Positions 62,920-64,000 of a stretch of 64,000 bases of DNA are shown here, in pieces. The notes under the pieces are model-generated. The model did no database searches. It saw only the letters and a program-made list of their open reading frames with translations, and had not been told where the DNA came from. Within the stretch, counting starts at the first letter, position 1, and each line of letters starts with the position of its first letter. This DNA comes from Sulfobacillus thermosulfidooxidans DSM 9293. Lineage in GTDB: Bacteria; Bacillota; Sulfobacillia; Sulfobacillales; Sulfobacillaceae. A program made the translations under genes and the position numbers. Location of the stretch: the NCBI RefSeq assembly GCF_900176145.1, contig NZ_FWWY01000002.1, positions 184,657-248,656 of the forward strand, in the 5' to 3' direction.

Positions 62920-63145
62920 CTTTCCTCATACCCGAGGTGTAGCGTGAATGATCCATCGAATCTTCGCCACCCTCTGCGCCCTATGATACAGGTTTTTGGA
63001 CAGATTTCCAATAATCGGCACGATTTTTGGAAAATGTGTTGTTGGGGATCTGTGATATCACCCTCTTCCCCAGTCCGCCCCTTGTCGATGAACGTCTTTT
63101 CGTGAGAGACTAATACCAGTAGCCTGTTAAATGGAGTGTGATACC

Positions 63146-64000
63146 TTGAGTTTCCCTATTGAGGTGGATCAATCCTTTCGGGAAGCGGTATGGCAGGCGG
63201 AGACGGGCCGGTGTGAAGCGTGTGGACGAGCAATGGACCGTCGAATAGCACGCGTCATTCCCCGGAATTCGGGAGATGATCCCGATCCGAGGACATGGGT
63301 GCTACTGTGCCCCCTGTGTCTCCATCATCAAAGGGCACCATTTCACGACGCGGTGATTGATCCAGACACCCTGCGGCAAGTGGCCGAGGGTCGGCAGTCG
63401 TCTCCTGAAGAGGCGGCCAACTGGCTCCGCGATCAACTCGACCATTCAGCAGTTCTTCTCACCGTGTTTCGTGACCGGTTAGACTGCTGGCTGCCCGGCG
63501 TCGGTCGATTTCATGTCCGGGTCCGGACCCATGGATTCCCGGAAATTCGGCTGAAAACGCTCCAGGCCGATACGACCTGGCAAGTGGTGGAATCGCCGCC
63601 AATTTCCCGTCGAGGGTTCCCACGAGTTCCCCGAGTGCGGGATAAACAGTGGGGCCGCTCATCACCCCACAATATTCCTGAAAAGATTCGGCCAAAGGAG
63701 GTCATCACAATGCCGCCCATTGGGATTCGCGCGCTGAAAATGGCGTTCACGATCTCGCCCGATCAGTGGCCGATGGATATGCCATTGTCGGGCGACCAGG
63801 TTATCGTGCCGGTCACGACACCGGAAGGCTTAATGGTCCACGTGCCGCTCAAAACCAAAAGTGTGAGGAAAGCCCAGAAGACCGTTGCGGCGATTCGGGC
63901 GGACGGGGACGACGCGATATTGCTCATTCAAGGGCGCTTACTTCCCGGAATGCGCCTGGCGGAGGCTGGTGTAACCGTTCAACGGAAAGTGCGAAATGCT
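63146..64000 (+). CDS. HNH/zinc-finger-like protein, running off the window
   Basis: The frame is open from 63131 to the window end without a stop. TTG 63146 has GGAG nine bases upstream; ATG 63131 is in frame but lacks a site. Residues about 24-68 have two CxxC pairs around a basic segment (GRCEACGRAMDRRIARVIPR and VLLCPLCLHHQR), as in HNH endonucleases and zinc ribbons. The rest is unrecognised (VGRFHVRVRTHGFPEIRLKT). The C-terminal end is outside. At 63710 a second in-frame start with its own ribosome site occurs. Confidence 0.6.
   Translation, partial: MSFPIEVDQSFREAVWQAETGRCEACGRAMDRRIARVIPRNSGDDPDPRTWVLLCPLCLHHQRAPFHDAVIDPDTLRQVAEGRQSSPEEAANWLRDQLDHSAVLLTVFRDRLDCWLPGVGRFHVRVRTHGFPEIRLKTLQADTTWQVVESPPISRRGFPRVPRVRDKQWGRSSPHNIPEKIRPKEVITMPPIGIRALKMAFTISPDQWPMDMPLSGDQVIVPVTTPEGLMVHVPLKTKSVRKAQKTVAAIRADGDDAILLIQGRLLPGMRLAEAGVTVQRKVRNA
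63710..64000 (+). CDS. Internal in-frame start: possible separate small protein, partial
   Basis: ATG 63710 follows AAAGGAGG at ideal spacing (63694-63701), yet lies in the same frame as the HNH-like gene. The protein MPPIGIRALKMAFTISPDQW... shows a compact domain (GDQVIVPVTTPEGLMVHVPL, LIQGRLLPGMRLAEAGV) unlike the upstream part. Either two genes were fused by loss of a stop, or one frame gives a long and a short product. Runs off the window. Confidence 0.5.
   Translation, partial: MPPIGIRALKMAFTISPDQWPMDMPLSGDQVIVPVTTPEGLMVHVPLKTKSVRKAQKTVAAIRADGDDAILLIQGRLLPGMRLAEAGVTVQRKVRNA

Noticed and set aside
62944..63105. GTG frame of 53 codons between the small RNA and the HNH-like gene
   Set aside because: GAGGTG lies upstream but the protein has no plausible pattern; kept as leader sequence.

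Overview
The window reads as accessory DNA from a Gram-positive (Firmicute) bacterium. Strong AGGAGG-type ribosome-binding sites, GTG and TTG starts, an ABC plus amino-sugar catabolic lifestyle, a sigma-H-like sigma factor and a dense IS load fit a Sulfobacillus-like moderately thermophilic acidophile. That genus is an inference from overall character; no marker gene is present to prove it. No rRNA, tRNA or CRISPR array was seen. The right end carries a partition operon and a replication-type winged-helix protein, so the segment is probably plasmid, megaplasmid or integrated-plasmid DNA.

Layout. 0-4.3 kb: a helicase cut by an IS3-type element at the window edge, then a leftward cluster of a lipoprotein, a membrane-anchored lytic transglycosylase and two unknown genes. 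5.2-7.1 kb: an XRE regulator, a creatininase-family amidohydrolase and a HutC-type GntR regulator. 7.2-8.9 kb: an IS200/IS605 element with broken tnpA and intact tnpB. 9.1-11.7 kb: an XRE-TPR regulator and IS3-type copy 1. 12.1-14.4 kb: a leftward marR, acetyltransferase (chimeric), MFS operon. 14.8-28.6 kb: a rightward eleven-gene operon for wall-derived amino sugars: secreted TIM-barrel hydrolase, ABC importer without ATPase, MupG, NagZ, an alkaline-phosphatase-fold enzyme, a beta-propeller glycosidase, a MurQ fused to a degenerate GH3 domain, a ROK repressor and a double acetyltransferase. 29-34.2 kb: c-di-GMP proteins and a DoxX protein. 34.2-37.4 kb: a sigma factor split by an IS66 element. 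37.6-41.4 kb: a leftward agaS, deoR, pfkB, aldolase operon (galactosamine/tagatose type). 41.6-49.7 kb: a divergent permease, ROK kinase, nagB operon wrecked by insertions: the permease holds an IS1634-type element that itself holds an IS3-type element, and nagB holds copy 2 of the 10.3-kb IS. 50-55.7 kb: decayed genes, two orphan Phd-type antitoxins, an EamA exporter and an FCD GntR regulator facing each other across a 30-bp perfect palindrome. 55.8-64 kb: plasmid-maintenance region with eight copies of a GTTCCGA-NN-TCGGAAC palindrome around an excisionase-like HTH, parA, parB operon, a replication-type protein, two small promoter-terminator RNA units and an HNH-like gene running off the window.

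How the parts fit. Three neighbouring catabolic arms (MurNAc, GalNAc, GlcNAc) converge on hexosamine phosphates, with NagB and the ROK kinase as the shared exit, but insertions have broken the permease and nagB. The partition module, its palindromes and the candidate small RNAs look like the maintenance system of the replicon. The strongest unexplained signals are the palindromes, whose flanks differ from copy to copy yet stay self-complementary, and the dead-GH3-MurQ fusion.
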